A stretch of 64,000 nt of DNA, from the NCBI RefSeq assembly GCF_000518485.1, contig NZ_JADR01000001.1, positions 372,001 to 436,000 on the forward strand. The letters run 5' to 3'. The stretch comes from Olleya marilimosa CAM030 (GTDB lineage: Bacteria; Bacteroidota; Bacteroidia; Flavobacteriales; Flavobacteriaceae). Position 1 is the stretch's first letter, and each line of letters begins with the position of its first letter. Of this stretch, positions 52,534 to 63,804 are shown in pieces. A program made the translations under genes and the position numbers. The notes under the pieces were generated by a model. The model was given only the letters and a program-made list of their open reading frames with translations. It did no database searches and had not been told where the DNA came from.

Positions 52534-54957
52534 TTATTGTCTTTCGTTTTCTAATAGTTGATCAAGAGCTACTAAATCTACAACTAAGACTTGTCTTGCT
52601 TTACTACCTTCAAAACCACCTACAATTCCTGCTGCTTCTAATTGGTCAATTAAGCGACCTGCACGATTGTAACCTAATTTTAATTTACGTTGTAGTAAAG
52701 AAGCTGATCCTTGTTGAGCTGTGACAATTATTTCAGCAGCATCTCTAAATAAAGCATCTCTTTCAGATATATCTATATCAAGACTTGTGCCACTTTCTTC
52801 ACCAACGTACTCTGGTAATAAATAAGCGTCAGGATATGCTTTTTGGTTACCAATAAAATCAACTATTTTTTCTACTTCTGGAGTGTCAACAAAAGCACAT
52901 TGTATACGTATCATGTCATTACCTTGTGTATATAACATATCTCCACGTCCAATTAATTGATCTGCTCCTCCTGCATCTAAAATGGTTCTAGAGTCTATTT
53001 TACTAGATACCCTAAAAGCTATACGTGCTGGGAAGTTAGCTTTAATTATACCTGTAATAACGTTTACAGATGGACGTTGTGTTGCAATAATTAAGTGGAT
53101 ACCAATTGCACGTGCTAATTGTGCAAGTCTTGCTACAGGTGTTTCCACCTCTTTACCTGCTGTCATAATTAAATCTGCAAACTCATCAACTACCAAAACA
53201 ATATATGGTAAGTAGGCATGACCTTCGTTTGGATTTAATTTACGCGCTTTAAATTTTGTGTTATATTCTACAATGTTACGACATAATGCATTTTTAAGCA
53301 TTTCGTAACGGTTATCCATCTCAATACATAATGAGTTTAGCGTGTGTATAACCTTGGTATTATCTGTTATAATAGCTTCTGCTTCATCAGGAAGTTTAGC
53401 TAAATAATGTCTTTCAATTTTATTAAATAAAGTTAACTCTACTTTTTTAGGATCTACTAAAACAAACTTGACTTCAGCAGGATGTTTTTTGTATAGTAAT
53501 GAGGTTAATACAGCATTTAAACCTACAGATTTACCTTGTCCAGTTGCACCAGCCATTAATAAGTGAGGCATTTTAGCTAAGTCAATGACTAAGGTTTCGT
53601 TACTAATTGTTTTACCAATAGCAATTGGTAAATGCATTTCTGTTTTCTGAAATTTTTGAGATGCAATAACAGACCTCATGGATACTATAGTTGCATTTTT
53701 ATTTGGTACCTCGATACCAATGGTTCCTTTTCCTGGTATTGGAGCAATAATACGAATACCTAAAGCAGAAAGCGATAAAGCAATATCGTCTTCTAGGTTT
53801 TTAATTTTAGAAATTCTAATACCTGCTTCTGGAACAATCTCATATAAAGTCACGGTTGGTCCAATGGTTGCTTTAATACTAGCAATTCCAATTTTGTAAT
53901 TATTTAAAGTTTCTACAATTTTGTTTTTATTTTCTTCTAATTCTTCTTGGTTAATGGTAACCCCTTCATTATCATATTTTTTTAATAAATCTAAAGGAGG
54001 GAATTGATATTTGCCTAACTCTAAAGTAGGGTCAAACTGTCCAAAGTCTTCCACTAACTTATTAGCAAGATTATCTGTTTCGGATATTTCTTCTTTAACA
54101 GTTTCTACCTCAATTTCCATTTGAGGTTCTTCTATTTCAATTTTAGGAGTTGTAATTTCTGTTTTAATTTCTTTTTTAGAAACTTCAGGAGTAGTAACCT
54201 CTTGTGTAAGTTCTATATTATTTGTGGTTTCTATTTTTGAATGATTTGAAATTGTAGGTTCTACCTTTTTGTCTACCTCAAATGCAGATTTCATAGCTTC
54301 AGCTTCATCTGAATACGAATTATCTACAGGTACAAAATCATCTTTAAAATCGTCTTTAATATTCTTTTTGGCATTTTTAAATATAGAAGCAATACGTTGT
54401 GGTGTAAACTTAAAGCGAATAGCTAAATAACTTATAAAAGCAAAAGCCAATAAAAGTATAGTACCAATTTTACCAATATAATCTTGAAAAAAACTATTTA
54501 TTTCAAATCCTATAGTTCCGCTTAGTGTATCATTTTTATGTGCGAAAAAGCCAAATAATATAGATAGCCATATTACCACTAAAATTCCCCAAAACCAGTG
54601 TTTGCGTAATTTAGCTTTACTTAAATCTGTAAGTACATAAACTCCAGATAAAAAGGTAAGACCAGAAAATATAAATGCTGCTATACCAAAACCACGTTGG
54701 ATAAATAGGTCGCTAATCCAAGCACCAATTTTGCTTAACCAATTTTGGGTTTCGACGTCTCTAGAAGAAAATTCAGATAACGCACTTTGATCTACCTTAC
54801 CAGTAAATAAGTAAGATAAAAAGGATATAAAAAACAAGACTCCTAAAATTATTAAAAAGCTACCTAATACCAGTTTTTGTTGGCTTGTAAGGGTTAAGTC
54901 TGGTTTTTTAAAACCAATCTTCTTTTTTGTTTTAGTTTGTTTTTTTGCTTTCGCCAT
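52534..54957 (-). CDS. ftsK: DNA translocase FtsK/SpoIIIE
   Basis: 807 residues. Four N-terminal TM segments (about 28-180), an acidic linker (about 215-300), and the motor: GATGQGKSVGLNAVL (Walker A), VLVVDEFADL (Walker B) and RLAQLARAIGIHLIIATQRPS. The gamma winged helix is at the C-terminus (SASLLQRKLKLGYNRAGRLIDQLE...), which reads KOPS-like signals. Pumps DNA at the septum during division. First gene of the ftsK-lolA-lptF/G run. Confidence 0.96.
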   Translation of the reverse strand: MAKAKKQTKTKKKIGFKKPDLTLTSQQKLVLGSFLIILGVLFFISFLSYLFTGKVDQSALSEFSSRDVETQNWLSKIGAWISDLFIQRGFGIAAFIFSGLTFLSGVYVLTDLSKAKLRKHWFWGILVVIWLSILFGFFAHKNDTLSGTIGFEINSFFQDYIGKIGTILLLAFAFISYLAIRFKFTPQRIASIFKNAKKNIKDDFKDDFVPVDNSYSDEAEAMKSAFEVDKKVEPTISNHSKIETTNNIELTQEVTTPEVSKKEIKTEITTPKIEIEEPQMEIEVETVKEEISETDNLANKLVEDFGQFDPTLELGKYQFPPLDLLKKYDNEGVTINQEELEENKNKIVETLNNYKIGIASIKATIGPTVTLYEIVPEAGIRISKIKNLEDDIALSLSALGIRIIAPIPGKGTIGIEVPNKNATIVSMRSVIASQKFQKTEMHLPIAIGKTISNETLVIDLAKMPHLLMAGATGQGKSVGLNAVLTSLLYKKHPAEVKFVLVDPKKVELTLFNKIERHYLAKLPDEAEAIITDNTKVIHTLNSLCIEMDNRYEMLKNALCRNIVEYNTKFKARKLNPNEGHAYLPYIVLVVDEFADLIMTAGKEVETPVARLAQLARAIGIHLIIATQRPSVNVITGIIKANFPARIAFRVSSKIDSRTILDAGGADQLIGRGDMLYTQGNDMIRIQCAFVDTPEVEKIVDFIGNQKAYPDAYLLPEYVGEESGTSLDIDISERDALFRDAAEIIVTAQQGSASLLQRKLKLGYNRAGRLIDQLEAAGIVGGFEGSKARQVLVVDLVALDQLLENERQ

Positions 54958-55017
54958 TATTGGGTTTAATTTGCGTAAAAATACAAATAGTTAACGTTTA
55001 TCCTAATGGATAATTGT

Positions 55018-55386
55018 TTAAAATAGCTTTGGTATATAAATAATCAAACCAATAATACTAGCAGCTATAGATGCTATAAAAACTGCACCTGCAGCAATAT
55101 CTTTAATAAATCCAATTTTTTCATGATGTTCTGGGTGTACAAAATCTGCAATTGCTTCAATAGCAGTATTTACACCTTCTACACTCATGACTAAACCTAT
55201 GGCAAAGCATTGCATAATCCACTCGGTAGACGAGATTTTAAAATAAAAACCAGCAACAGTAACAATAAGAGCAATACAAAATTGGATTTGTATACTGGCT
55301 TCAGTTTTTAAAAGTAAGAGCATGCCTTTAAAGGCATACCCTACACTTTTTAAACGATTGATTATAAAAGGTTCTTTTTTACTCAT
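55018..55386 (-). CDS. dgkA: Diacylglycerol kinase
   Basis: 122 residues with three TM helices, the bacterial DgkA/UdpK type. Key residues: FIINRLKSVGYAFKGMLLLLKTEASIQIQ (with the E in TEASIQ) and SVEGVNTAIEAIADFVHPEHHEKIGFIKDIAAGAV. It phosphorylates diacylglycerol or undecaprenol. Its start overlaps the tpx stop by 8 bases, so the two are co-transcribed. Confidence 0.92.
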   Translation of the reverse strand: MSKKEPFIINRLKSVGYAFKGMLLLLKTEASIQIQFCIALIVTVAGFYFKISSTEWIMQCFAIGLVMSVEGVNTAIEAIADFVHPEHHEKIGFIKDIAAGAVFIASIAASIIGLIIYIPKLF

Positions 55387-55885
55387 CTAATAATGCGTAA
55401 AGCGACGCTTTGTAGTTAGGTTCGTCAGCTACTTCTTTAACTTGCTCTGTATATTGTACAATACCATTTTCGTCTAAAACGACTACACATCTAGAGTGTA
55501 ATCCTTCAAAAGGACCAGAAGCAAATTCTAAACCATAATCTTTACCAAATTGTCCAGTTTTAAAATCGGATAACATCATTACATTATCAATGCCTTCCGC
55601 ACCACAAAAACGGGCTTGAGCAAATGGTAAATCTCTAGAGATACACAGGACCTTTGTGTTTTCCATTTCAGCAGCTTCTTTATTAAATGATCTAACAGAT
55701 GTTGCACAAGTGCCAGTATCTACACTCGGAAAAATGTTTAATACCACTTTATGCCCTTCAAAATCTGATAGTTTTTGAGTAGATAAATCACTTAATGTTA
55801 AGGTGAAATCTGGAGCTTTTTCTCCAACTTTTGGTAATTGACCTATAGTTTCAACAGGAGTACCTCCTAATGTTATTTTTGCCAT
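55379..55885 (-). CDS. tpx: Thiol peroxidase
   Basis: 168 residues from MAKITLGG at 55885; an in-frame Met 13 codons upstream adds an unlikely tail. Signatures: ITLGGTPVETIGQLPKVGEKAPDF, the peroxidatic Cys in VDTGTCATSVRSFN, and the resolving Cys in LPFAQARFCG. It reduces peroxides with thioredoxin. Directly upstream of dgkA, and divergent from katG, another peroxide defence gene. Confidence 0.94.
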   Translation of the reverse strand: MAKITLGGTPVETIGQLPKVGEKAPDFTLTLSDLSTQKLSDFEGHKVVLNIFPSVDTGTCATSVRSFNKEAAEMENTKVLCISRDLPFAQARFCGAEGIDNVMMLSDFKTGQFGKDYGLEFASGPFEGLHSRCVVVLDENGIVQYTEQVKEVADEPNYKASLYALLDE

Positions 55886-56016
55886 TTTTATAGTTTTTAA
55901 GTTATAGTAAGTAAAAATAGTCAATAATGGTGTGGTACAATAGGTCTTTACAAAATTTTATCAAATAATTTAAAGCTATCATAAATATATTATCAATAAG
56001 TAAAAGCTATTGTTAA

Positions 56017-58329
<2,313 letters not shown>

Positions 58330-58349
58330 TCCAAGTCTACATATAAATT

Positions 58350-58386
58350 AAAGGAATGTGTTTTACCTAAAATTCATTCCTTTTTT
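58350..58386 (+). terminator. Terminator of katG
   Basis: Arms AAAGGAATG / CATTCCTTT around a 16-base loop, followed by T residues. Confidence 0.7.
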
Positions 58387-58406
58387 ATTGTAAAAAATCA
58401 TTTAAA

Positions 58407-58426
58407 TAGAACTTTTTAAAGTTCTA
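58407..58426. repeat. Inverted repeat between katG and the ankyrin gene
   Basis: Arms TAGAACTTT / AAAGTTCTA with a two-base gap, 17 bases before the ankyrin start. No T run follows, so it may be an operator and not a terminator. Confidence 0.45.
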
Positions 58427-58442
58427 AAAAAACACAAGAAAA

Positions 58443-58913
58443 ATGGATAACATAGATAAAGTATTTAATAGTATTAAAAATAATGATAATGCAACATTAA
58501 ATACACTTTTAACCGAAAACCCAAAATTAGCAGAAGCTAAAGACCAACGCGGATTTACACCATTAATTTTGGCAACGTATTTTGATAACGAAGCTGCAAC
58601 TAAAACTTTAATAAAACATAATGCACCAATAAACGACAAAGATGCTTCTGGTAACACTGCGTTAATAGGTGTAAGTTTTAAAGGGAATGTAGAATTTGCA
58701 AAGTTTTTAATTGAAAATGGAGCTAATCTAGATGAAGTTAATAATAATGGCACTACAGCGTTAACTTTTGCTACGCAATATAATAAAGTTGAGATTGTAA
58801 AATTATTACTTGACCATGGCGCAGATATTACTGTTAAAGACAATGACGGTAAAACCGCTTTAGATTACGCTCAAGATAAAAAGTTTACAGAGTTAATTAC
58901 ACTTTTAGGATAA
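58443..58913 (+). CDS. Ankyrin-repeat protein (AnkB-like catalase partner)
   Basis: 156 residues made of about four ankyrin repeats, each with TPLILATYFDNEAATKTLIKHNAPIN-type sequence (DxxGxTAL...A..........LL..GA). No signal peptide. In Pseudomonas the katB-ankB pair is known and AnkB is needed for catalase activity in the periplasm; here the ankyrin gene follows the catalase-peroxidase, so a helper role is likely but not proven. Confidence 0.88.
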   Translation: MDNIDKVFNSIKNNDNATLNTLLTENPKLAEAKDQRGFTPLILATYFDNEAATKTLIKHNAPINDKDASGNTALIGVSFKGNVEFAKFLIENGANLDEVNNNGTTALTFATQYNKVEIVKLLLDHGADITVKDNDGKTALDYAQDKKFTELITLLG

Positions 58914-58917
58914 TGTA

Positions 58918-58971
58918 ATTAACTTATTTTAAATATAACCAAGTTTGGATAGGTGATTAACTTATTTTAAA
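58918..58971. repeat. 16-bp direct repeat at the ankyrin / LysR junction
   Basis: ATTAACTTATTTTAAA occurs at 58918-58933 and 58956-58971. The second copy includes the LysR stop codon (complement of 58962-58964). Confidence 0.55.
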
Positions 58972-58983
58972 CTTGGTTTTTTA
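58937..58983 (+). terminator. Terminator of the ankyrin gene, overlapping the LysR 3' end
   Basis: Arms AACCAAGTTT / AAACTTGGTT, then T run. The right arm lies inside the last codons of the convergent LysR gene. Confidence 0.7.
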
Positions 58984-59849
58984 TTTATCCATTTTGCACA
59001 GTCTATAACCTTAGTAATAGTTTTATTAGCTTCATTTTTTCGCCAATGCATGTATAAATCTATAGTTTGGTCTAAATCTATAAAACGTACATTATTAAAA
59101 TTTGAATGTTTAAACGAATTGGGTAGAATAGAAATGCCAAGTCCTTTAGACACAAGATTTAAAATCATACCACCAAAATCTGATTCGATGCTAATTTTAG
59201 GTTCAAATCCTAATTGATTAAATAAGTTGCGTAATAAAGACGAAAAAAATGTGGTTTGATGCAAACCAGTAATTATAAAGTTTTCCTGTTGCAATTTATC
59301 AATATTGTTAATGGAATTTTTATCTAGCCAATGGTTGCTAGGTACAGCAATGCAAATAGGCTCGGTAGAAAGTTTTACAGTTTGGATATTAGTATGCTGT
59401 ATATTATCGCGACTAAAGGCAATATCTGTATCGTAGTTTAGTAATAGTTTTTGGTGGTTTTCATCGCTAAGTTCTGCTAATTCTAGCTTTAGGTCAGGTA
59501 GATTAGTTTTAATTATTTCTAAAAAATTAGGTAGAAAACTAAAAGTAATAGAACCTGGATACGAGATAGAAACATGTCCTGCATCGCCTTGATCTATTTT
59601 TTTTGCTTGACGCTGTATTTGGTCTAATTCACCTATGGTTTTTGTCCAATGCTTTTGCAGAAATTTGCCAGCATCGGTTAATTTGACATTTCTTTTATTT
59701 CTTTCGAAAAGTGAAAAACCCAATTCTTCTTCTAAAGCTTGAATTTGTCTTGTTAATGAGGATTGTGAGATATACATTTTTTCGGCAGTGTTCCAAAAAT
59801 GAAGTTCTTCTGCTAAACCTAAAAAGTATTTTATTTGCTGAATTGTCAT
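58962..59849 (-). CDS. LysR-family transcriptional regulator
   Basis: 295 residues. N-terminal winged HTH (QIKYFLGLAEELHFWNTAEKMYISQSSLTRQIQALEEELGFSLFERNKR), then the effector-binding type 2 periplasmic-binding fold (VSISYPGSITFSFLPNFLEII). It is divergent from a LysE-type exporter, the usual layout of an exporter with its regulator. A palindrome near the start (59854-59870) may be its own operator. Effector unknown. Confidence 0.93.
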   Translation of the reverse strand: MTIQQIKYFLGLAEELHFWNTAEKMYISQSSLTRQIQALEEELGFSLFERNKRNVKLTDAGKFLQKHWTKTIGELDQIQRQAKKIDQGDAGHVSISYPGSITFSFLPNFLEIIKTNLPDLKLELAELSDENHQKLLLNYDTDIAFSRDNIQHTNIQTVKLSTEPICIAVPSNHWLDKNSINNIDKLQQENFIITGLHQTTFFSSLLRNLFNQLGFEPKISIESDFGGMILNLVSKGLGISILPNSFKHSNFNNVRFIDLDQTIDLYMHWRKNEANKTITKVIDCAKWINKKPSLK

Positions 59850-59853
59850 AACA

Positions 59854-59870
59854 AATGCATTTTTTGCATT
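59854..59870. promoter_or_regulatory. Candidate LysR operator
   Basis: AATGCA-N5-TGCATT, perfect arms, of the T-N11-A kind, just upstream of the LysR start in the LysR/LysE divergent region. Confidence 0.5.
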
Positions 59871-59957
59871 ACTGAATCAAAAATATGTATTTTTTAGCAG
59901 ATTCAATCCTAGTTTCTTTGTGTAACATTTTTTTTATAACCTGTAAACTGAAACAGT

Positions 59958-60584
59958 ATGTTAGGCATCGAGAATTTTATGACCTTTATGGTTACCGCTT
60001 TATTATTTATAATGACACCAGGAATTGATACGGTTTTTGTATTAAATAAATCTATTGGTCAAGGTCGTAAATCTGGAATAGTATCAGCAATGGGTATTAA
60101 TACTGGTGTTTTAACACATACGTTTTTGTCTGCAATTGGGTTAACGGTTTTAATTGCAAAATCTGCAATTGCCTTTATGGTTATTAAGTATATTGCTGCA
60201 GCTTATCTAATCTATATTGGCGTAAAAAAGTATAGGGATACCTCTGTTTTATTTGCCGAAAACAGCGTAAGTGAAGTTAATAATAGCTCAAAAACTGACT
60301 TTTGGTCTGGTTTTTTTACAAATTCATTAAATCCAAAAGTTGCATTATTCTTTTTGGCTTTTTTTCCGCAATTTATTACACCTTCAAAATTAGAAGATCC
60401 AGTTCCTTTTGTTTTATTGGGTATTACGTTTGCAATAATTGGTGTAATTTGGTATGTGGTTTTAACGTTGTTTGCAAGTACGTTTTCAACTAAAATTAAA
60501 GGGTATCCAAATTCAGGGATTTTGCTTAATAAAATAAGTGGATTTGTGTTTGTGTTAATGGGATTACAGATTGCTTTTGGGTAG
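59958..60584 (+). CDS. LysE/RhtB-family amino acid exporter
   Basis: 208 residues with six TM helices. MTPGIDTVFVLNKSIGQGRKSGIVSAMGINTG is the family N-terminus (MTPGPD-like), and FWSGFFTNSLNPKVALFFLAFFPQF is the second signature. It exports amino acids or derivatives, e.g. homoserine, threonine or lysine. Divergent from LysR, which probably activates it. Confidence 0.92.
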   Translation: MLGIENFMTFMVTALLFIMTPGIDTVFVLNKSIGQGRKSGIVSAMGINTGVLTHTFLSAIGLTVLIAKSAIAFMVIKYIAAAYLIYIGVKKYRDTSVLFAENSVSEVNNSSKTDFWSGFFTNSLNPKVALFFLAFFPQFITPSKLEDPVPFVLLGITFAIIGVIWYVVLTLFASTFSTKIKGYPNSGILLNKISGFVFVLMGLQIAFG

Positions 60585-60601
60585 TTATTGTTTAAAATAA
60601 A

Positions 60602-60632
60602 AAAACCACTTTACAAAGGTAAAGTGGTTTTA
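60602..60632. terminator. Terminator between lysE and the DUF6952 gene
   Basis: Arms AAACCACTTTAC / GTAAAGTGGTTT with A and T runs, between convergent genes. Confidence 0.85.
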
Positions 60633-60658
60633 ACTATTAATTTTTCTTTTTCTAATGC

Positions 60659-60916
60659 TTATTTATCAATGGATCCTAAAACACGTTTCATAAAGTTATT
60701 AACTGCCTCTTTTTTAGGCGTTCCTTCTTTAATCATTTTGTTAACTTCAATAGCACCATACATATTAGAGATTAGCTCTCCAATAACGTCTAACTCTTCA
60801 TCTTTTAAAGATGGTACTTCGGTTAGTGCTTCAAGAGTTTCAATGGTTTCAACTAAGTAGTCTTCATCATTGTCTTCTATAAATTGTGTTAAATGCTTTA
60901 TTACTGGTAATTTCAT
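60659..60916 (-). CDS. Small DUF6952-like protein
   Basis: 85 residues, helical, no signal peptide. MKLPVIKHLTQFIEDNDEDYLVETIETLEALTEVPSLKDEELDVIGELISNMYGAIEV and a basic tail (GTPKKEAVNNFMKRVLG). The family is found next to thioredoxin/peroxiredoxin genes in Bacteroidota, as here, which suggests work in peroxide reduction; no catalytic residue is visible. Separated from the thioredoxin gene by an 81-base gap filled by a large palindrome. Confidence 0.72.
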   Translation of the reverse strand: MKLPVIKHLTQFIEDNDEDYLVETIETLEALTEVPSLKDEELDVIGELISNMYGAIEVNKMIKEGTPKKEAVNNFMKRVLGSIDK

Positions 60917-60934
60917 TGATATTGGTTTTTTTAA

Positions 60935-60987
60935 GTCGGATTGAAAATAGCCGAAGTATTTTACGCTTCGACTATGCTCAACCTGAC
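60935..60987. repeat. Large imperfect palindrome, REP-like
   Basis: 22-bp arms (60935-60956 and 60966-60987; 17 of 22 positions match) around a 9-base loop. The right arm read on the minus strand starts GTCAGGTTGAGC and ends AGTCGAAG. I recognise this type as a dispersed repeat in Bacteroidota genomes, but could not search. It lies between two operon members. Confidence 0.7.
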
Positions 60988-60997
60988 ATATTTGTTG

Positions 60998-61306
60998 TTA
61001 TGCTACTTCGTCAACTAACTCTTTTAAAACGTCAAATTTGTTAGTCTGTGTTTGATTTACAAATTGTCCACCTTTAAAGGTTGCGAAAGTTGGTAAATTA
61101 TCGACAGTAGCTAATTTTCTTGATTCCGGAAATTTTTCCGCGTCAGCGATAACAAACGTTATATTATCTAATTCGCTAGCTAATTTTTTAACCTTTGGTT
61201 TCATAATACGACAGTTACCACACCATGTAGCCGAATATTGTACTACTACAGTATCGTTGTTTGCTATGATTTCGCTTAAGTTATCTTGACTTAGTTCTTG
61301 TAACAT
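60998..61306 (-). CDS. Thioredoxin-family protein
   Basis: 102 residues, one thioredoxin domain without signal peptide. The active site WCGNCRIM has Cys29 and Cys32. NLPTFATFKGG supplies the cis-Pro. It lies 6 bases after the peroxiredoxin gene and likely reduces it. The internal sequence encoding VIADAEKF resembles the dispersed palindrome but is native to the family. Confidence 0.92.
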   Translation of the reverse strand: MLQELSQDNLSEIIANNDTVVVQYSATWCGNCRIMKPKVKKLASELDNITFVIADAEKFPESRKLATVDNLPTFATFKGGQFVNQTQTNKFDVLKELVDEVA

Positions 61307-61312
61307 AATAGT

Positions 61313-61957
61313 TTAGTTTACGTGGTTTGCTAAATAAGCTGCAGTACCTTTAGCGTTAGCTTGCATTGCATCTTTACCTTCTTCCCAGTTTGCAGGACAA
61401 ACCTCTCCTTTTTCTTGTACGTGTGTTAAAGCATCTACTAAACGAATGTATTCTCCAACGTTTCTACCTAATGGCATGTTGTTGATGCTTTCGTGTTGTA
61501 CGATACCGTCTTCATCAATAATGTAAGTTGCTCTGTAAGTTACGTTATCACCTTCAACTTGTACAGTACCAGTTTCTTCATCAAAAACTTCATTTTTAAT
61601 ATCTAAAATACCTAAAATGCTAGATAAGTTACGGTTACTATCTGCAAGGATTGGGTAAGTTACACCTTCAATACCACCATTATCTTTAGCTGTATTTAAC
61701 CAAGCAAAGTGTACTTCTGGAGTATCACATGATGCACCAATTACAATTGTATTTCTTTTTTCAAATTCTGCTTTAGCAGCTTGAAATGCGTGTAATTCTG
61801 TTGGACAAACAAAAGTAAAATCTTTTGGGTACCAGAATAAAACTACTTTTTTCTTGTTGTTTTTTGCTTCTTCAAGAACGTTTAATTTGAAAGTGTCTCC
61901 CATTTCGTTCATTGCGTCTACGTTTAAATCTGGAAACTGTTTTCCTACTATTGCCAT
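61313..61957 (-). CDS. Peroxiredoxin (AhpC/Prx1 type)
   Basis: 214 residues. The peroxidatic Cys51 is in DFTFVCPTELHAF and the resolving Cys187 in GEVCPANW, a typical 2-Cys peroxiredoxin. It reduces hydrogen peroxide and organic peroxides. Its promoter at 62001-62030 is strong. With the thioredoxin and the DUF6952 gene it forms a peroxide-reduction operon. Confidence 0.94.
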   Translation of the reverse strand: MAIVGKQFPDLNVDAMNEMGDTFKLNVLEEAKNNKKKVVLFWYPKDFTFVCPTELHAFQAAKAEFEKRNTIVIGASCDTPEVHFAWLNTAKDNGGIEGVTYPILADSNRNLSSILGILDIKNEVFDEETGTVQVEGDNVTYRATYIIDEDGIVQHESINNMPLGRNVGEYIRLVDALTHVQEKGEVCPANWEEGKDAMQANAKGTAAYLANHVN

Positions 61958-62000
61958 TTGTTTAAATTTTTATAATTAATTACTTTGTTTTTTCAGTTTG

Positions 62001-62030
62001 CAAAAGTACAGCATGATATTAAAAAAACAA
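62001..62030 (-). promoter_or_regulatory. Promoter of the peroxiredoxin operon
   Basis: Minus strand TTG (62030-62028), 19-base spacer, TACTTTTG (62008-62001). The -33 lies inside the tail of the nhaC terminator. Confidence 0.75.
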
Positions 62031-62061
62031 GCCTAATAAAATTTTTAAATCTTATTAGGCT
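62021..62061 (-). terminator. Terminator of nhaC
   Basis: Arms GCCTAATAA / TTATTAGGC, followed on the minus strand by TTGTTTTTTT; directly downstream of nhaC. Confidence 0.75.
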
Positions 62062-62098
62062 ATAAATTTTAATTATAGTTAATGTAAAAAGGTATAAT

Positions 62099-63571
62099 TT
62101 ATAATGATTTATCTTTTAACATTCTTATTTTAATGTTAAGTGCAGCAAAAAATAAGGTTGTAAAAGGACTAAGCCAATTAAAAATGGCATACACAAAATA
62201 CTCTCCAACACCAACACCTAATACACCAGATTGGTAGGCACCACAAGTATTCCATGGTATAAGTACAGAGGTTACAGTTCCAGAATCTTCCAAAGTACGA
62301 CTTAAATTTTCTGGAGCAAGACCTTTATCTTCATAGGCTTTTTTAAACATTTTACCAGGTATTACTAACGCTAGATATTGGTCACTTGCAATTGCATTTA
62401 AACCTAAACAGCTAATAACAGTACTAGCAAATAATCCAAAAACTGAAGTTGCTAATTTTAAAAGGGCTTTTGTTAGTCTTGATAATGCACCAATAGCATC
62501 CATAATACCTCCAAAAACCATTGCACAACAAATTAATAAAATAGTCCAAAGCATACCTTGCATACCTCCAGCGCTAAATAAGTCGTTAAGTTTGTCGTTA
62601 TCTGTTGTGATTTGTGTATCTGTTAAAATAGATTTTATGATGGCAGTAAAATTTGAGTCTGCTAATCCATTTAATACATTGGACTGAAATATAAAAGCGA
62701 AAATAGCTGCAAGTATAACTCCAGTAACTAAAGCGATTAATGGTTTAGTTTTAAATAATATTAATACAATTACAACTAATGGTACAATAAATAACATTGG
62801 AGTGATATTAAATGTACCTTCTATACTAGTTAATAAACCACTAATGTCAGCGCTTCCAGTGGTTTCTATAGTAGCACTCATAATACCAAAAGCAATTAAT
62901 GTAATTATTACAGTTGGTACAGTTGTAAAGGTCATATATCTAATGTGAGTAAATAAATCTGTTCCAGCCATAGCAGGAGCAAGGTTGGTGGTGTCACTTA
63001 AAGGCGACATTTTATCTCCAAAATAGGCACCAGATATTACAGCACCAGCAATCATACCAGGACTAATACCTAATGCGCTTCCAATACCTATTAAGGCAAT
63101 TCCAACGGTTGCAGAAGTTGTCCAAGAGCTTCCCGTTGCTATGGATATAATGGCACAAATAATAACAGAGGCTGGTAAAAATATAGCAGGACTTAGTACT
63201 TGCAATCCATAATAGACCATTGCAGGTATTACACCACTGACTAACCAAGTACCAGCTAAAGCACCAACTAAAAACAAAATCATGATTGGTACAAAAACAC
63301 TTTGTAGGTTTTCCCAAATTTCTTTAATCATAGGTTTAACAGAAACTTTATTAAATAATCCTACAATTGCAGCTGCTGCACCACCTAAAAGTAAGATGAT
63401 TTGGTTAGTGTAAGTTCCAAACCACTCTTGACTTTCTACAAAAAAAATGTTGTATGCCAACATTGCCATAAGTATCACGACAGGAATTAGAGCTTCAATA
63501 AAATTAAGTTCTTTATTTTCAACTATATTTTGATCGTTTGCTTTAAATTCTGAAATATTGTCGTCTTGCAT
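62099..63571 (-). CDS. nhaC: Na+/H+ antiporter, NhaC family
   Basis: 490 residues with about 12 TM helices. NhaC signatures: GAYFGDKMSPLSDTTNLAPA (the GD.SP.SDTT motif for ion binding), CLGLNAIASDQYLALVIPGKMF near the C-terminus, and SLTTSWVWNTCGAYQ-like IPWNTCGAYQSGVLGV. It exports sodium in exchange for protons, useful in a marine habitat. Monocistronic; followed by a terminator. Confidence 0.93.
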   Translation of the reverse strand: MQDDNISEFKANDQNIVENKELNFIEALIPVVILMAMLAYNIFFVESQEWFGTYTNQIILLLGGAAAAIVGLFNKVSVKPMIKEIWENLQSVFVPIMILFLVGALAGTWLVSGVIPAMVYYGLQVLSPAIFLPASVIICAIISIATGSSWTTSATVGIALIGIGSALGISPGMIAGAVISGAYFGDKMSPLSDTTNLAPAMAGTDLFTHIRYMTFTTVPTVIITLIAFGIMSATIETTGSADISGLLTSIEGTFNITPMLFIVPLVVIVLILFKTKPLIALVTGVILAAIFAFIFQSNVLNGLADSNFTAIIKSILTDTQITTDNDKLNDLFSAGGMQGMLWTILLICCAMVFGGIMDAIGALSRLTKALLKLATSVFGLFASTVISCLGLNAIASDQYLALVIPGKMFKKAYEDKGLAPENLSRTLEDSGTVTSVLIPWNTCGAYQSGVLGVGVGEYFVYAIFNWLSPFTTLFFAALNIKIRMLKDKSL

Positions 63572-63804
63572 GTTAGTTAGTTTTTTTAGTGTTGTAATGT
63601 TACGATTTTACAATAAGTTATGCAAATGGATTTATGTGCTGAAAATTAGTAAGTTAAAAGTATTAGCTTGCAAAAACTATTAAAGTACTAACTTTAGATT
63701 AATATTTATGTAAATTTTGAAAAGGTGATTTAGCAGTTAAATAAGGGTAGTTTGAAGTATAATTACAAACTTTATTAAAGGTTGTTTTTGTACCTTTTTA
63801 AATG

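Noticed and set aside
61124-61150. Fifth copy of the dispersed palindrome in the thioredoxin gene
   Set aside because: The match has several differences and the amino acids (VIADAEKF) are conserved in thioredoxins, so it is probably coincidence.
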